This document shows positions 45,076 to 54,415 of a stretch of DNA of 64,000 nucleotides, piece by piece. This DNA is from Terriglobales bacterium (GTDB lineage Bacteria > Acidobacteriota > Terriglobia > Terriglobales > Acidobacteriaceae). The notes beneath the pieces were generated by a model that saw only the letters and a program-made list of their open reading frames with translations, did no database searches and was not told the origin of the DNA. The position numbers were made by a program, and so were the translations under genes. The stretch covers positions 25,135 through 89,134 of the forward strand of contig DATMXP010000004.1 in NCBI GenBank assembly GCA_035561515.1, given 5' to 3'. Position 1 is the stretch's first letter. Every line of letters starts with the position of its first letter.

Positions 45076-48000
45076 ATGTGGAAACAAACTCCGGTCGAAA
45101 AGTTCGAAGGGCGAACAAAAGCTCTGAAAGCTCTGACCTCCTGTTTACTTGTCTTGCTATTGATAGGCGTCTTTGCCGCCGTCGGTCAGGCGCAGGTCCT
45201 GTACGGATCGTTGACGGGCAACGTCACCGATGCTTCGGGAGCTGCGGTCCCTGGCGCGAAAGTGGAAGCGCTCAACGTCAACACCGGAATTACCCGTGAC
45301 ACGACGACAGACCAAAGCGGCATTTACCGTCTAACGTCGCTGCAGCCCGGTACGTACAAAGTCACTGTTACGGCGCCAAAGTTCGCGGGCAACGTAACCG
45401 AAAACGTACGGGTCGTGGTTAACAACATAACCCGTGTGGATGCAGCCCTGAAGGTTGCGTCGCAGCAGTCGGAAGTTACGGTAACCACCGAAGCCCCGCT
45501 GCTCCAGACCGACAAGGCCGATGTTCACACCGACCTTTCGGCACAGCAGATCACCAGTCTGCCCACCATGTCGTCGCAGGGACGCAACTTCCAATCTTTG
45601 CTGCGCATTATCCCCGGCGTCGGATTGACGGCGGAAACCAACTCGATTTCCGGTAACCCGCAGCGCGCTATCAACGCGAACGTAAACGGTCAGTCCAACC
45701 AGTCGGTAAACACTCGTATTGACGGCGCCCAGAACCTGTATCCCTGGCTGCCCGCCAACGTCGCTTATGTGCCACCGGCCGACGCGATTGAAACCGTGAA
45801 CGTTTCGACGAACTCGTTCGACGCCGAGCAGGGCATGGCAGGTGGCGCGGCCGTCAACGTTCAGATCAAGTCCGGAACCAACGAGTACCATGGCAGCGGC
45901 CACTGGTTCCACACCGATCAGAACTTCGCAGCTCGCAACTACTTCAACACTGATCCTGTGCGGTTCCCCAAGAAGAATCGGAACAATCAGAATCAGTTTG
46001 GCGGAACCTTCGGCGGCCCGGTCGTTAAGAACAAGTTGTTCTTCTTCACCGATTGGGAGCGCACGACCCAGCGCAACCTTGCTGGCCCCGCAAACCGCAT
46101 TCTGCCGATCGCGCAGATGGTTCAGGGTGACTTCCGCGGCTTGGGTGTGAATATTTACGATCCCCGAACCGGCGATGCCACTGGCCTCAACCGGCAGATC
46201 ATCTCATGCAACGGTGTGCAGAACGTTATCTGCCCCGCTGACTTCGATCAGGCTGCTGCCAAGATGATCGGCTTGATGGGACCGAACTACGCCAACATCT
46301 TCTCCAACTCCATTTCCGCGAACAACTTCACGGCGAGCGGTACAGCCAAATTCAACCGCGACAATTTCGACGCCAAGGTCAACTATGTTCCGAGCGACAA
46401 GTCTACTTTGTTCGGTCGGTACAGCTTCTCGAAGATCCTCGTATTCGATCCACCGATCTTTGGAGACGCTGGCGGTGATGCTGCCAACGGTGGACAGCTT
46501 GGCGATTCGACCGGCTTGATTCAGAGTGTCGGCCTGGGTGGCACGTACACCTTTACGCCGACGGTTCTGTTCGACTGGAACGCCGGGTTCACGCGCCAAC
46601 GGCTCGGAGCTGGGTTTGACCTTACCACTGACAGAGGAGTCAGCGAGTTGGGTATTCCCGGCACCAACGGTGTAGGATTCCCCGGCGATCCCACTCTGTA
46701 CAACGGTCTCCCGGCTTTCACCTTTAACGCAAGCAGTGGTTCGAACCTTGCAAGCATGGGAAACACCAACACCGGCAACCCGTTTACCTTCCGCGATAAC
46801 CAGTACGTGTGGGGAACGAACCTTAGCTGGATTAGAGGCAAACACTCCTTCCGCGGCGGTGTGGAGTACAACCACGCGCAGATCAACCACTTCCAGCCGC
46901 AGGGCGGAACATTCCAGACGCCACGCGGAACATTCCAATTCAACGGCACCGCAACCTCTCTGCTTACCGTTGATCCCGCGGATGCAACCAAGCGGATCGT
47001 GGTCGGCGGAACGCCTGCCAATACCTGGGCCGATTTTCTGCTCGGCCTGCCCAGTGCAACCGGCAAGGCGGGAGCACTCTTCAATCCAACCTCGTTGCGC
47101 TGGTCTCAGTGGGCTTGGTACCTGCGTGATCAATGGCAGGTATTTCCAAACCTAACCCTGACTCTCGGTGTCCGCTGGGAGTACTATCCGTTCGGTTACA
47201 GCGATAACGACAAGGGTCTTCGCTGGTTCAATCAGGACGATGGCAACGTCTATATCGGCGGATACGGCAACGTTCCTAAGAACGATGGCATTGACGTTGG
47301 TAACGGACAATTCCTGCCGCGTATCGGCTTGGCCTATCGTGTCACTGACAAGACAGTCATTCGCGCCGGCTATGGTATGAGTGCCGACCCGAACAACTGG
47401 CGCTATTTCCGCAATGCCTATCCGGCGGCTCTGCTGGCAAATAATACGCAGCCGAGCTCAACGGTTCTTCAGCCTATAGCAAGTCTCTCCTGCACCGCAT
47501 TTGGCCATACGGCCGCCGGCGGTGGCGTGGGCAACTGCAATGTTCTGGGCGTGTACAACATCGACACCGGCCTTAAGAACATTGCGCTTCCTAATATCAG
47601 CACAGGCGTTATTCCACTTCCCACCAACGCGGGCACCACAACCATTCCGAACCCATTCCGCCGCGGCTACATCAATTCCTTCAACTTCATGATCCAACAG
47701 GAGTTCAAGGGATTTGTGCTCGAGACGGGCTACGTCGGAGCGCGTGCGATCCGTCCGCTGGTGAACATGAACCTGAATGCTTCACCCATCGGGACAGGTC
47801 AAGCTGGCGGTATGATCAACGCGAGACTGAGAGCGAAAGGCGTAACCTGCTCTCCTAACGCGTCCTGCAACTACGGCAACATCGGCGGACTCGTTCCGTT
47901 CAAGAACAACTACTACGACTCCCTACAGACGAAGTTGACGCGTCGCTTTACCGGTGGTTCGACGGCTGGCTTCGTGTGGACGTGGTCTAAGGCGATCGAT

Positions 48001-48708
48001 TACCAGGGCAACGAAGAGCTTTCCGGTTTGAGAAACCCCTATCCGGATTACTGGGAATCGAATCGCGCACCGGCTGATTTCGATCGTACCCACAACTTCA
48101 AGGTCTATGGCGTCCTGCTCTCGCCGTTTGGCAAGGGACAGCAGTTCATGCAGGAAGGCTGGGGAGGAAAGGTCCTGGGTGGATGGCAGTTGAACCCAGT
48201 GGTCACCTACCTGACCGGAACGCCATTCTCAGTCTTTGCGAATGGTAATACGTTGAACGCCCAGGGCGCGCAGCAGTACGCGGATCTGGTGGGTACTTAC
48301 CAAACCACGGATGGCAAGCCAGTGCGTGCAGGCCAGTCTTGTCCGGCTGGTATGTTGTCGTGCAGCTATTTCGACCCGAGCGCGTTTGCGGCTCCCGCAA
48401 ATGGTCGGTTCGGAAATACTCGGCGCAATCAGTTCCGCGGCCCCGGATATTTCGAACTTGACCTGGCTTTGGTCCGTGAGTTCAGGCTAACCGAGCGGTT
48501 CAACCTGCAACTCAGGGCGGAAGCCTTCAGCCTCACGAATACGCCGCACTTTGCCAACCCGAACTCCACTTGCCCGAATGCGACCGCTGGTGGCGCCTGC
48601 GCCTCCGGTACGTTCGGTCAGATCACAGGTACCGCGTCTCCGGGCGGCTTCTTCGGTCCGGACCCCGGTGCCCGTACCATTTGGTTAGCCGGCAAGCTGA
48701 CCTTCTAA
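45076..48708 (+). CDS. TonB-dependent receptor with carboxypeptidase-regulatory-like domain (Oar type)
   Basis: A 1210-residue outer-membrane protein. The signal peptide runs to about residue 40 (LLIGVFAAVGQAQ). A carboxypeptidase-regulatory-like domain lies at about 45-130 (GSLTGNVTDASGAAVPGAKV, SGIYRLTSLQPGTYKVTV). A plug domain follows (about 140-260: INANVNGQSNQSVNTRIDG, VNVSTNSFDAEQGMAGG), then the large beta barrel ending in KLTF. AGGAG precedes ATG. Oar-like receptors are expanded in Acidobacteria and often take up oligosaccharides. No SusD-like partner is present. The location, between the ROK gene and the SDR operon, suggests xylan fragments as ligand. Confidence 0.93.
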   Translation: MWKQTPVEKFEGRTKALKALTSCLLVLLLIGVFAAVGQAQVLYGSLTGNVTDASGAAVPGAKVEALNVNTGITRDTTTDQSGIYRLTSLQPGTYKVTVTAPKFAGNVTENVRVVVNNITRVDAALKVASQQSEVTVTTEAPLLQTDKADVHTDLSAQQITSLPTMSSQGRNFQSLLRIIPGVGLTAETNSISGNPQRAINANVNGQSNQSVNTRIDGAQNLYPWLPANVAYVPPADAIETVNVSTNSFDAEQGMAGGAAVNVQIKSGTNEYHGSGHWFHTDQNFAARNYFNTDPVRFPKKNRNNQNQFGGTFGGPVVKNKLFFFTDWERTTQRNLAGPANRILPIAQMVQGDFRGLGVNIYDPRTGDATGLNRQIISCNGVQNVICPADFDQAAAKMIGLMGPNYANIFSNSISANNFTASGTAKFNRDNFDAKVNYVPSDKSTLFGRYSFSKILVFDPPIFGDAGGDAANGGQLGDSTGLIQSVGLGGTYTFTPTVLFDWNAGFTRQRLGAGFDLTTDRGVSELGIPGTNGVGFPGDPTLYNGLPAFTFNASSGSNLASMGNTNTGNPFTFRDNQYVWGTNLSWIRGKHSFRGGVEYNHAQINHFQPQGGTFQTPRGTFQFNGTATSLLTVDPADATKRIVVGGTPANTWADFLLGLPSATGKAGALFNPTSLRWSQWAWYLRDQWQVFPNLTLTLGVRWEYYPFGYSDNDKGLRWFNQDDGNVYIGGYGNVPKNDGIDVGNGQFLPRIGLAYRVTDKTVIRAGYGMSADPNNWRYFRNAYPAALLANNTQPSSTVLQPIASLSCTAFGHTAAGGGVGNCNVLGVYNIDTGLKNIALPNISTGVIPLPTNAGTTTIPNPFRRGYINSFNFMIQQEFKGFVLETGYVGARAIRPLVNMNLNASPIGTGQAGGMINARLRAKGVTCSPNASCNYGNIGGLVPFKNNYYDSLQTKLTRRFTGGSTAGFVWTWSKAIDYQGNEELSGLRNPYPDYWESNRAPADFDRTHNFKVYGVLLSPFGKGQQFMQEGWGGKVLGGWQLNPVVTYLTGTPFSVFANGNTLNAQGAQQYADLVGTYQTTDGKPVRAGQSCPAGMLSCSYFDPSAFAAPANGRFGNTRRNQFRGPGYFELDLALVREFRLTERFNLQLRAEAFSLTNTPHFANPNSTCPNATAGGACASGTFGQITGTASPGGFFGPDPGARTIWLAGKLTF

Positions 48709-48734
48709 TTCGTCCCGTATCCCGGGACACAACC

Positions 48735-48768
48735 GCAGGCTCCCAGTCCAATCAGGCTGGGAGCCTGC
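48735..48768 (+). terminator. Long hairpin after the TonB-dependent receptor
   Basis: A perfect 12-bp stem GCAGGCTCCCAG/CTGGGAGCCTGC with a 10-base loop but no T tract. It may terminate with Rho or stabilise the mRNA end. Confidence 0.6.
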
Positions 48769-48868
48769 AAGTCATATATCCATTCAATTCTGCAGATCCG
48801 GCCAACGGCAGTGATCTCGGACAGCTTCACCGATTTCACCATGCAGGACGACGCGTCACTGCATGAGA

Positions 48869-48894
48869 CGTTTCACTATAATGTCGCCGAAACG
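48869..48894. promoter_or_regulatory. Promoter -10 inside an inverted repeat before the SDR operon
   Basis: TATAAT at 48877-48882 is enclosed by CGTTTC (48869-48874) and GAAACG (48889-48894), spacing 14. This repeat is unlike the six-site consensus and may bind another regulator. Confidence 0.45.
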
Positions 48895-48956
48895 AATCGC
48901 ACCTGGTGGGTTCACTCGAATCTGAGTAGTTGAATTCTGAGAGGTTGTTCATCTAG

Positions 48957-49733
48957 ATGGGACTTCCAGCACTGGATCTGACATCAAAGACCGCTGTCGT
49001 CATCGGGGGTACCTCCGGGGTGGGTCTCACCCTTTCAAGAGGCCTCGCGCAAGCGGGCGCCAATGTTGTTTCTTCCGGTCGCCGCCAGGAACTGGTCGAA
49101 CTGATTCACGGCGAAATCAAGAAGATGGGCCGCGGCTCTCTCGCGCTGGCATGCGACGTCGGGAATCGCGAGAGTGTCGAGACCCTGCTCGATGCCGCCG
49201 TCAAAGAGTTTGGCAAGGTTGACATTCTCGTAAATTGCGCCGGAATCACGCAGCGTACACCCTTCCTGGAGGTCAGCGAGGAAGAGTGGAACCGGATCAT
49301 GGAAACTAACCTCACCGGTACAGTTCGCACCTGCCAGATCTTCGGACGTCACATGGTGGAACGCCGCTATGGACGCATCATCAACATCGCGTCCCTGAGT
49401 TCGTTTGTCGGGATGTTCGAAGTTGCGGCCTATTCCGCAAGCAAGGCCGCTGTAGCTTCGCTTACAAAGACCCTTGCGATCGAGTGGGCAAAATACGGTG
49501 TGTGCGTGAATGCGCTCGCTCCCGGTGTGTTCCGCACCGATTTGAATTCTGCTCTGCTCGACGGCACTCCGCGAGGCCAGGAATTCCTGTTGCGGACGCC
49601 GATGCGCCGTTTCGGTAATCTCGACGAACTCGTCGGGGCCGCCGTCTTCTTGGCCTCCGACGCAGCCAGCTTTGTTACAGGTCACGTGTTAGCCGTGGAT
49701 GGTGGTTTTCTCGCCAGTGGTGTGAATCAGTAG
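48957..49733 (+). CDS. SDR-family oxidoreductase, probable D-fructuronate reductase
   Basis: A 258-residue short-chain dehydrogenase/reductase. The nucleotide-binding motif is GGTSGVG (near residue 19) with NCAG further on; catalytic residues are Ser in SLSSFVG, Tyr159 and Lys163 in YSASK. It resembles gluconate 5-dehydrogenase, KduD and the SDR-type mannonate oxidoreductase of Bacillus (UxuB/YjmF). The rest of the glucuronate route is present here (UxaC, ManD, KDG kinase, KDPG aldolase) but no classical UxuB is, so this gene is the best candidate to reduce fructuronate to mannonate. The activity is inferred from context. Confidence 0.82.
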   Translation: MGLPALDLTSKTAVVIGGTSGVGLTLSRGLAQAGANVVSSGRRQELVELIHGEIKKMGRGSLALACDVGNRESVETLLDAAVKEFGKVDILVNCAGITQRTPFLEVSEEEWNRIMETNLTGTVRTCQIFGRHMVERRYGRIINIASLSSFVGMFEVAAYSASKAAVASLTKTLAIEWAKYGVCVNALAPGVFRTDLNSALLDGTPRGQEFLLRTPMRRFGNLDELVGAAVFLASDAASFVTGHVLAVDGGFLASGVNQ

Positions 49734-49769
49734 AAACTCAATCCTTGTGTTCCTGGATACGGGTGCCTC

Positions 49770-51095
49770 ATGCAAACGTCGTCTGACTCAAATCAAGCAA
49801 CGGATTCAGGAGCCGGCATGGCTGGCCAACTGAAGCAGCACATCGGGCGTTTCCGCTGGGTCATTTGTACGGTCCTGCTCATCGGCGTAACCAAGAACTA
49901 CATGGACCGCCTGGTTATCGGCGTCCTGAAAAACACGCTGATGGTTGAGCTCGGCTGGTCGGAAACCGACTACGGCTATCTCGTGATGGCGTTCACTTTC
50001 TCCTATGCCATTGGCATGGTGGTGATTGGGCGCATCGTTGATTGGCTGGGTACGCGCCTTGGTTACGTTTTCGCCATGGTGACCTGGAGCCTTGCGGCCA
50101 TGTCCCACGGCTTCCTCTCGTCGCTATCGGGTTTTATCGCAGCTCGCTCGGTGCTCGGATTCGGTGAAGCAGGCGTTTTTCCGGCAAGCCTCAAAGCCGT
50201 CGCCGAATGGTTTCCTAAGAAAGAACGCGCCCTGGCCGTCGGCATCTTTAACGCCGGCACCAACGTAGGCGCAATCATCACGCCTCCCCTTGTTGCATGG
50301 ATCACTTACCACTGGGGATGGCGCATGGCTTTCATCTCGCTTGGCGGCGTGGGTCTGATTTGGCTCGTCCTCTGGATGTGGATCTACAAGGAACCCGAGG
50401 ACCACCCCCGCGTCTCCAAGTCCGAACTGGATTACATCAAGAGTGACCCTGTCGACCCGCCGGGAAGAATGCCCTGGAGCAGTCTTCTCGGGTACCGCCA
50501 GACGTGGGCCTTCATGTTGGGCAAGTTCATTACCGACCCGATTTGGTGGTTTTATCTTTTCTGGGTTCCTGGATTCCTGCAAAAGGAACACGGCCTGAAG
50601 TTGATGGATGTTGGCTTGCCTCTCGTAGTGATCTACCTGATTGCCGACGTTGGCAGTATCGCGGGCGGGTGGGCGTCTTCGTCCATGATCCGGCACGGAC
50701 GCACTCCCAATGCCAGTCGAAAGCTTACGATGCTGGCGTGTGCTATTGCAGTCATTCCGATCGTGTTCGCACCCAGCGTTTCTTCCACGTGGGGCGCGGT
50801 GCTGTTGATCGGGTTAGCGACCGCCGCCCATCAGGGTTTCTCTTCGAATCTGCTCACCCTGCCCTCCGACATGTTTCCGGCAAAGGCCGTTGCATCTGTC
50901 GTCGGCCTTGGCGGTATGGCCGGCTCGTTGGGCGGCGTGCTCATTGCCAGGATCGTTTCTTACCTCCTGGAGAAAACTGGCAATTACGCGATTCCGTTTG
51001 CCATCGCAGGTTCAGCATATCTGATTGGTTTATTGGTAATTCATCTTCTTGTTCCGAAGCTTCAGATGGCCACCATCAAGGAGGCCCGAAGCTGA
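49770..51095 (+). CDS. MFS hexuronate transporter (ExuT-like, ACS family)
   Basis: A 441-residue carrier with about 12 transmembrane helices. Features of the anion:cation symporter family are DRLVIGVLKNTLMVELGW, the GRIVDWLGTRLGY loop, and GFGEAGVFPASLKAVAEWFPKKERA. These proteins import glucuronate and galacturonate with protons. The SDR gene ends 36 bases upstream and the KDG kinase starts 21 bases downstream. The ribosome binding site is weak; a second ATG 17 codons in gives a shorter form. The substrate follows from the neighbouring glucuronate catabolic genes. Confidence 0.9.
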   Translation: MQTSSDSNQATDSGAGMAGQLKQHIGRFRWVICTVLLIGVTKNYMDRLVIGVLKNTLMVELGWSETDYGYLVMAFTFSYAIGMVVIGRIVDWLGTRLGYVFAMVTWSLAAMSHGFLSSLSGFIAARSVLGFGEAGVFPASLKAVAEWFPKKERALAVGIFNAGTNVGAIITPPLVAWITYHWGWRMAFISLGGVGLIWLVLWMWIYKEPEDHPRVSKSELDYIKSDPVDPPGRMPWSSLLGYRQTWAFMLGKFITDPIWWFYLFWVPGFLQKEHGLKLMDVGLPLVVIYLIADVGSIAGGWASSSMIRHGRTPNASRKLTMLACAIAVIPIVFAPSVSSTWGAVLLIGLATAAHQGFSSNLLTLPSDMFPAKAVASVVGLGGMAGSLGGVLIARIVSYLLEKTGNYAIPFAIAGSAYLIGLLVIHLLVPKLQMATIKEARS

Positions 51096-51116
51096 GGACG
51101 AAAGGCACTTCTAATA

Positions 51117-52211
51117 ATGGCTCTTCAAGTCAAAGATAAGGCACAGTGTCGTTGGGACCTGGTTAGTCTGGGGGAAGTCATGTTGCGCATGGATCCGGGT
51201 GACCGCCGGATCTGGACCGCCCGCAATTTTGAGGTCTCGGAAGGCGGCGGCGAGTACAACGTCGCCCGCGGACTTAAAAGATGTTTCGGCCTGGATACGG
51301 CGATCGTCACCGCACTCGCCGATAATCCGATCGGCCGGCTCGTCGAAGATCTCATGTACCAGGGCGGCGTCGATCAGACCTTCGTAAAGTGGGTTCCGTA
51401 CGACGGCGTCGGTCGCGCTGTCCGCAACGGCTTCAACTTCACCGATCGCGGTTTCGGCGTTCGCCCTGCACTCGGCTGTTCCGATCGCGGCCACACCGCA
51501 ACGTCGCAACTGAAGCCCGGCGACATCGATTGGGAAGAAATCTTCGGAAAACTCGGTGCGCGTTGGTTCCATACTGGCGGCATCTTCTGTGCGCTGTCGG
51601 AAACCACTCCGGATGTCGCGCTCGAAGCGATGCAGGCGGCACGGAAGCACGGCACCATCATCTCCTACGACCTGAACTATCGTGAATCTCTCTGGAAGGG
51701 TATTGGCGGCAAAAAGCGCGCCATGGAAGTAAACCGTCGTATCGCACCTTACGTCGATGTCATGCTCGGCAACGAGGAAGATTTCTCCGCTGCCCTTGGC
51801 TTTGAGGTCAGCGGCATGGACGAGCACATCTCGAACATTGAGACCGAAGCGTTCAAGAAGATGATCGAGAAGGTCGTGAGGGAGTTTCCGTTCAAGGTAG
51901 TAGCGACCACTCTGCGCAAGGCGAAAACGGCCACGAAGAACGATTGGGGAGCCATCTGTTACGACGGCGGCCAGTTCTACGAGGCGAAGATGCGGCCCGA
52001 CCTTGAGATCTTCGACCGCGTCGGCGGCGGTGATTCGTTCGCTTCCGGTCTCGTCTATGGATTCCTCACCAACCAAGGCGCGCAGTGGGCAGTCGAGTGC
52101 GGCGCGGCACACGGTGCGCTCGCCATGACGACTCCGGGCGATACAACGATGGTCACATTGAAGGAAGTCACCCAGGTGATGCGTGGCGTTGGCGCCCGCA
52201 TCGCTCGCTAA
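51117..52211 (+). CDS. kdgK: 2-keto-3-deoxygluconate kinase (PfkB family)
   Basis: A 364-residue ribokinase-fold enzyme phosphorylating KDG to KDPG. The N terminus has SLGEVMLRMDPGD and EGGGEYNVARGL. The C-terminal PfkB signature is DRVGGGDSFASGLVYGFL, where the usual GAGD anion hole is GGGD with the catalytic aspartate kept. The insertion TFVKWVPYDGVGRAVRNGF is typical of the KdgK subgroup. It lies between exuT and eda, which confirms the pathway. Confidence 0.92.
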   Translation: MALQVKDKAQCRWDLVSLGEVMLRMDPGDRRIWTARNFEVSEGGGEYNVARGLKRCFGLDTAIVTALADNPIGRLVEDLMYQGGVDQTFVKWVPYDGVGRAVRNGFNFTDRGFGVRPALGCSDRGHTATSQLKPGDIDWEEIFGKLGARWFHTGGIFCALSETTPDVALEAMQAARKHGTIISYDLNYRESLWKGIGGKKRAMEVNRRIAPYVDVMLGNEEDFSAALGFEVSGMDEHISNIETEAFKKMIEKVVREFPFKVVATTLRKAKTATKNDWGAICYDGGQFYEAKMRPDLEIFDRVGGGDSFASGLVYGFLTNQGAQWAVECGAAHGALAMTTPGDTTMVTLKEVTQVMRGVGARIAR

Positions 52212-52225
52212 GAATAGGAAGGGAA

Positions 52226-52897
52226 ATGACCAAGCAGGAAGTTTCAAAGCGAATTCAAGAAATCGGAATTGTTCCTGTCGTACGCGCAGCCTCGGCTGCG
52301 CAGGGCATGAAAGCAGCAGAGGCCGTTTGCGCCGGAGGCATTCCCATCGTCGAAATGACGATGACCGTTCCCGGCGCCATCGACCTCATTGCACAGCTCT
52401 CGAAATCCATGGGCTCGGAAGTTTTAGTCGGAGCAGGCACTGTTATCGACGCCGATACCGCACAGCGCTGTCTCGATGCCGGGGCGCAATTCCTCGTCAG
52501 CCCCGGCTTCGATCTCGAAACCGTGAAACTCGCCAACCGGAAAGGCATTCTCATTATGGCCGGAGGACTCACGCCCACCGAGGTCATCACTGCCTGGAAG
52601 GCCGGTTCCGACTTCGTGAAGATATTCCCCTGCGGCACAGTCGGAGGCGCCAAGTACATCAAGGCCCTTAAGGCTCCTCTGCCGCAGGTCCCCATGGTTC
52701 CTACCGGCGGTGTGAACCTCACCACCGCCGCCGATTTCATTCAGGCCGGCTCAGCCGCGCTGGGCGTGGGCGGAGAACTGGTTTCCGCCGCAGCGTTGGC
52801 TTCTGGCAATACTGCTGAAATTACCGAAAATGCCCGCAAGTTCGTCGCGATCGTTCGTGAAACACGGCAGCAACTTAATAAGGCGGCGGCGAAGTAG
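52226..52897 (+). CDS. eda: 2-dehydro-3-deoxyphosphogluconate aldolase
   Basis: A 223-residue class I aldolase splitting KDPG to pyruvate and glyceraldehyde-3-phosphate. The Schiff-base lysine is Lys132 in DFVKIFPCG; the conserved glutamate is in GGIPIVEMTMT, and GAGTVIDADTA and FLVSPGFD are present. ATG 52226 has AGGAAGGG upstream; the open frame extends back into the kinase gene but without coding character. The stop is 15 bases before the start of xylB. Confidence 0.96.
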   Translation: MTKQEVSKRIQEIGIVPVVRAASAAQGMKAAEAVCAGGIPIVEMTMTVPGAIDLIAQLSKSMGSEVLVGAGTVIDADTAQRCLDAGAQFLVSPGFDLETVKLANRKGILIMAGGLTPTEVITAWKAGSDFVKIFPCGTVGGAKYIKALKAPLPQVPMVPTGGVNLTTAADFIQAGSAALGVGGELVSAAALASGNTAEITENARKFVAIVRETRQQLNKAAAK

Positions 52898-52912
52898 GGC
52901 TTAGGAGGCACT

Positions 52913-54415
52913 ACGAAATACGTCATAGGCATTGATGTAGGTACAGGCGGTACGCGCGCAGTTGTTGTCGATGAAGCCGGCAAAGTCGTAGGTGCGGCAA
53001 CAGGGGAACATCAGCCCTTCGCTTCGCCCCAGATCGGTTGGGCCGAACAGGATCCCGAGGACTGGTGGAAAGCATGCGGCATCGCGATTCGTGCCGCGAT
53101 GAAGGACGCGAAAGTTTCCGCCGATCAGATTTCTGGCGTCGGACTCTCCGGTCAGATGCATGGTGCGGTCCTACTCGACGAAGCCGATAAGGTCATTCGC
53201 CCAGCTCTCATCTGGTGCGACGTTCGCACCGCCGCTGAATGCGCTCAGCTCAACGCCGACATCGGTGAGAAGAAGATCATCGAACTCACCTGCAATCCGG
53301 CGCTAACCAACTTCACCCTTACGAAACTACTTTGGGTCCGCAACAACGAGCCCAAGCTCTGGGAACGCTTTCGCCGCTTTCTGCTGCCGAAGGATTACGT
53401 CCGGCTCCGGATGACTGGAGAGCACGCCATCGATGTCGCCGACGCCTCCGGTACTTTGCTGCTCGACGTCGCGCACCGTCGCTGGAGCGACGCCATGTTC
53501 TCGGCGACGCATCTCGACAAGTCCTGTGCCCCGGCCGTCTTCGAATCTCCCGACGTCTGTGGAAAGATCAACGCCGCCGGCGCTGAGCACACCGGACTTC
53601 GTATCGGAACTCCTGTGGTCGCCGGCGCAGGCGACCAGGCCGGTGGAGCCGTCGGAATGGGCGTCGTTGGAGCTGGCACCATCCATGCCACCATCGGCAC
53701 TTCCGGCGTGGTTTTTGCTTCCACCGACCGCCCGGCCATGGATTCTCAAGGCCGACTCCACACCTTCTGCCATGCCATTCCCGGACGCTGGCACGTCATG
53801 GGCGTAACGCAAGCCGCAGGCGGATCACTCCGCTGGTTCCGCGATACCTTTGGGCCCTCCGGTTCCGACGCCTACGATCGCCTTACCTCCGAAGCCTCCG
53901 CCGTTCCGGCTGGCAGCGATGGTGTCCTTTGGGCCCCTTACCTGATGGGCGAGCGTACACCGCATCTCGACCCGAACGCGCGTGGCGCGCTTGTCGGACT
54001 TACCGCAAGTCACAACCGTGGACACGTCGTCCGTGCCATTCTCGAAGGTGTCGCTTTCAGTCTTAAAGACACGCTGGGAATCTTCGCTGACATGAAGGTG
54101 CCGGTCACCACCATTCGTCTTGGTGGTGGTGGCGCTCGGTCGCCACTCTGGCGTCAGATCCAGGCGGACATCTATGAGCACGACGTCCAGGTGCTCGCCG
54201 CAGACGAAGGCGCAGCCTACGGTGCTGCTCTGCTTGCCGGCGTGGGCGCTAACATCTGGCCCGACGTTGACACCGCCTGCAGCGCTGCCGTAAGGGTTGC
54301 CACCACCGTCTCGCCAAAGCCCGGCAATCTGCCTGTCCTGCGTAAGCAATACGAGGCATACCGTCGACTTTACCCGGCTCTGCGTAATGTGCAGGCGCTT
54401 GGCGCAAAGGCCTGA
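52913..54415 (+). CDS. xylB: Xylulokinase with apparent ACG start codon
   Basis: A 500-residue FGGY kinase phosphorylating D-xylulose. Between the in-frame stop of eda and the ATP loop there is no ATG, GTG or TTG; the frame reads GGC-TTA-GGA-GGC-ACT-ACG-AAA. AGGAGG (52903-52908) lies four bases before ACG 52913, and translation from it gives KYVIGIDVGTGGTRAVVV, the exact family N terminus. The first standard ATG (53099) would delete this loop. Other motifs: GLSGQMHGAVLL, WCDVRTAAECAQL, and catalytic Asp241 in GAGDQAGG. ACG may be a rare start or an ATG changed by one base. The gene ends the SDR-exuT-kdgK-eda operon. Confidence 0.92.
   Translation, partial: TKYVIGIDVGTGGTRAVVVDEAGKVVGAATGEHQPFASPQIGWAEQDPEDWWKACGIAIRAAMKDAKVSADQISGVGLSGQMHGAVLLDEADKVIRPALIWCDVRTAAECAQLNADIGEKKIIELTCNPALTNFTLTKLLWVRNNEPKLWERFRRFLLPKDYVRLRMTGEHAIDVADASGTLLLDVAHRRWSDAMFSATHLDKSCAPAVFESPDVCGKINAAGAEHTGLRIGTPVVAGAGDQAGGAVGMGVVGAGTIHATIGTSGVVFASTDRPAMDSQGRLHTFCHAIPGRWHVMGVTQAAGGSLRWFRDTFGPSGSDAYDRLTSEASAVPAGSDGVLWAPYLMGERTPHLDPNARGALVGLTASHNRGHVVRAILEGVAFSLKDTLGIFADMKVPVTTIRLGGGGARSPLWRQIQADIYEHDVQVLAADEGAAYGAALLAGVGANIWPDVDTACSAAVRVATTVSPKPGNLPVLRKQYEAYRRLYPALRNVQALGAKA

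Noticed and set aside
51111..52247. 378-codon minus-strand ORF opposite the KDG kinase
   Set aside because: An exact shadow of kdgK, which has full PfkB signatures and operon context.
53099..54415. xylB starting at ATG 53099
   Set aside because: It would remove the conserved ATP-binding loop whose coding frame is intact upstream with a perfect AGGAGG.
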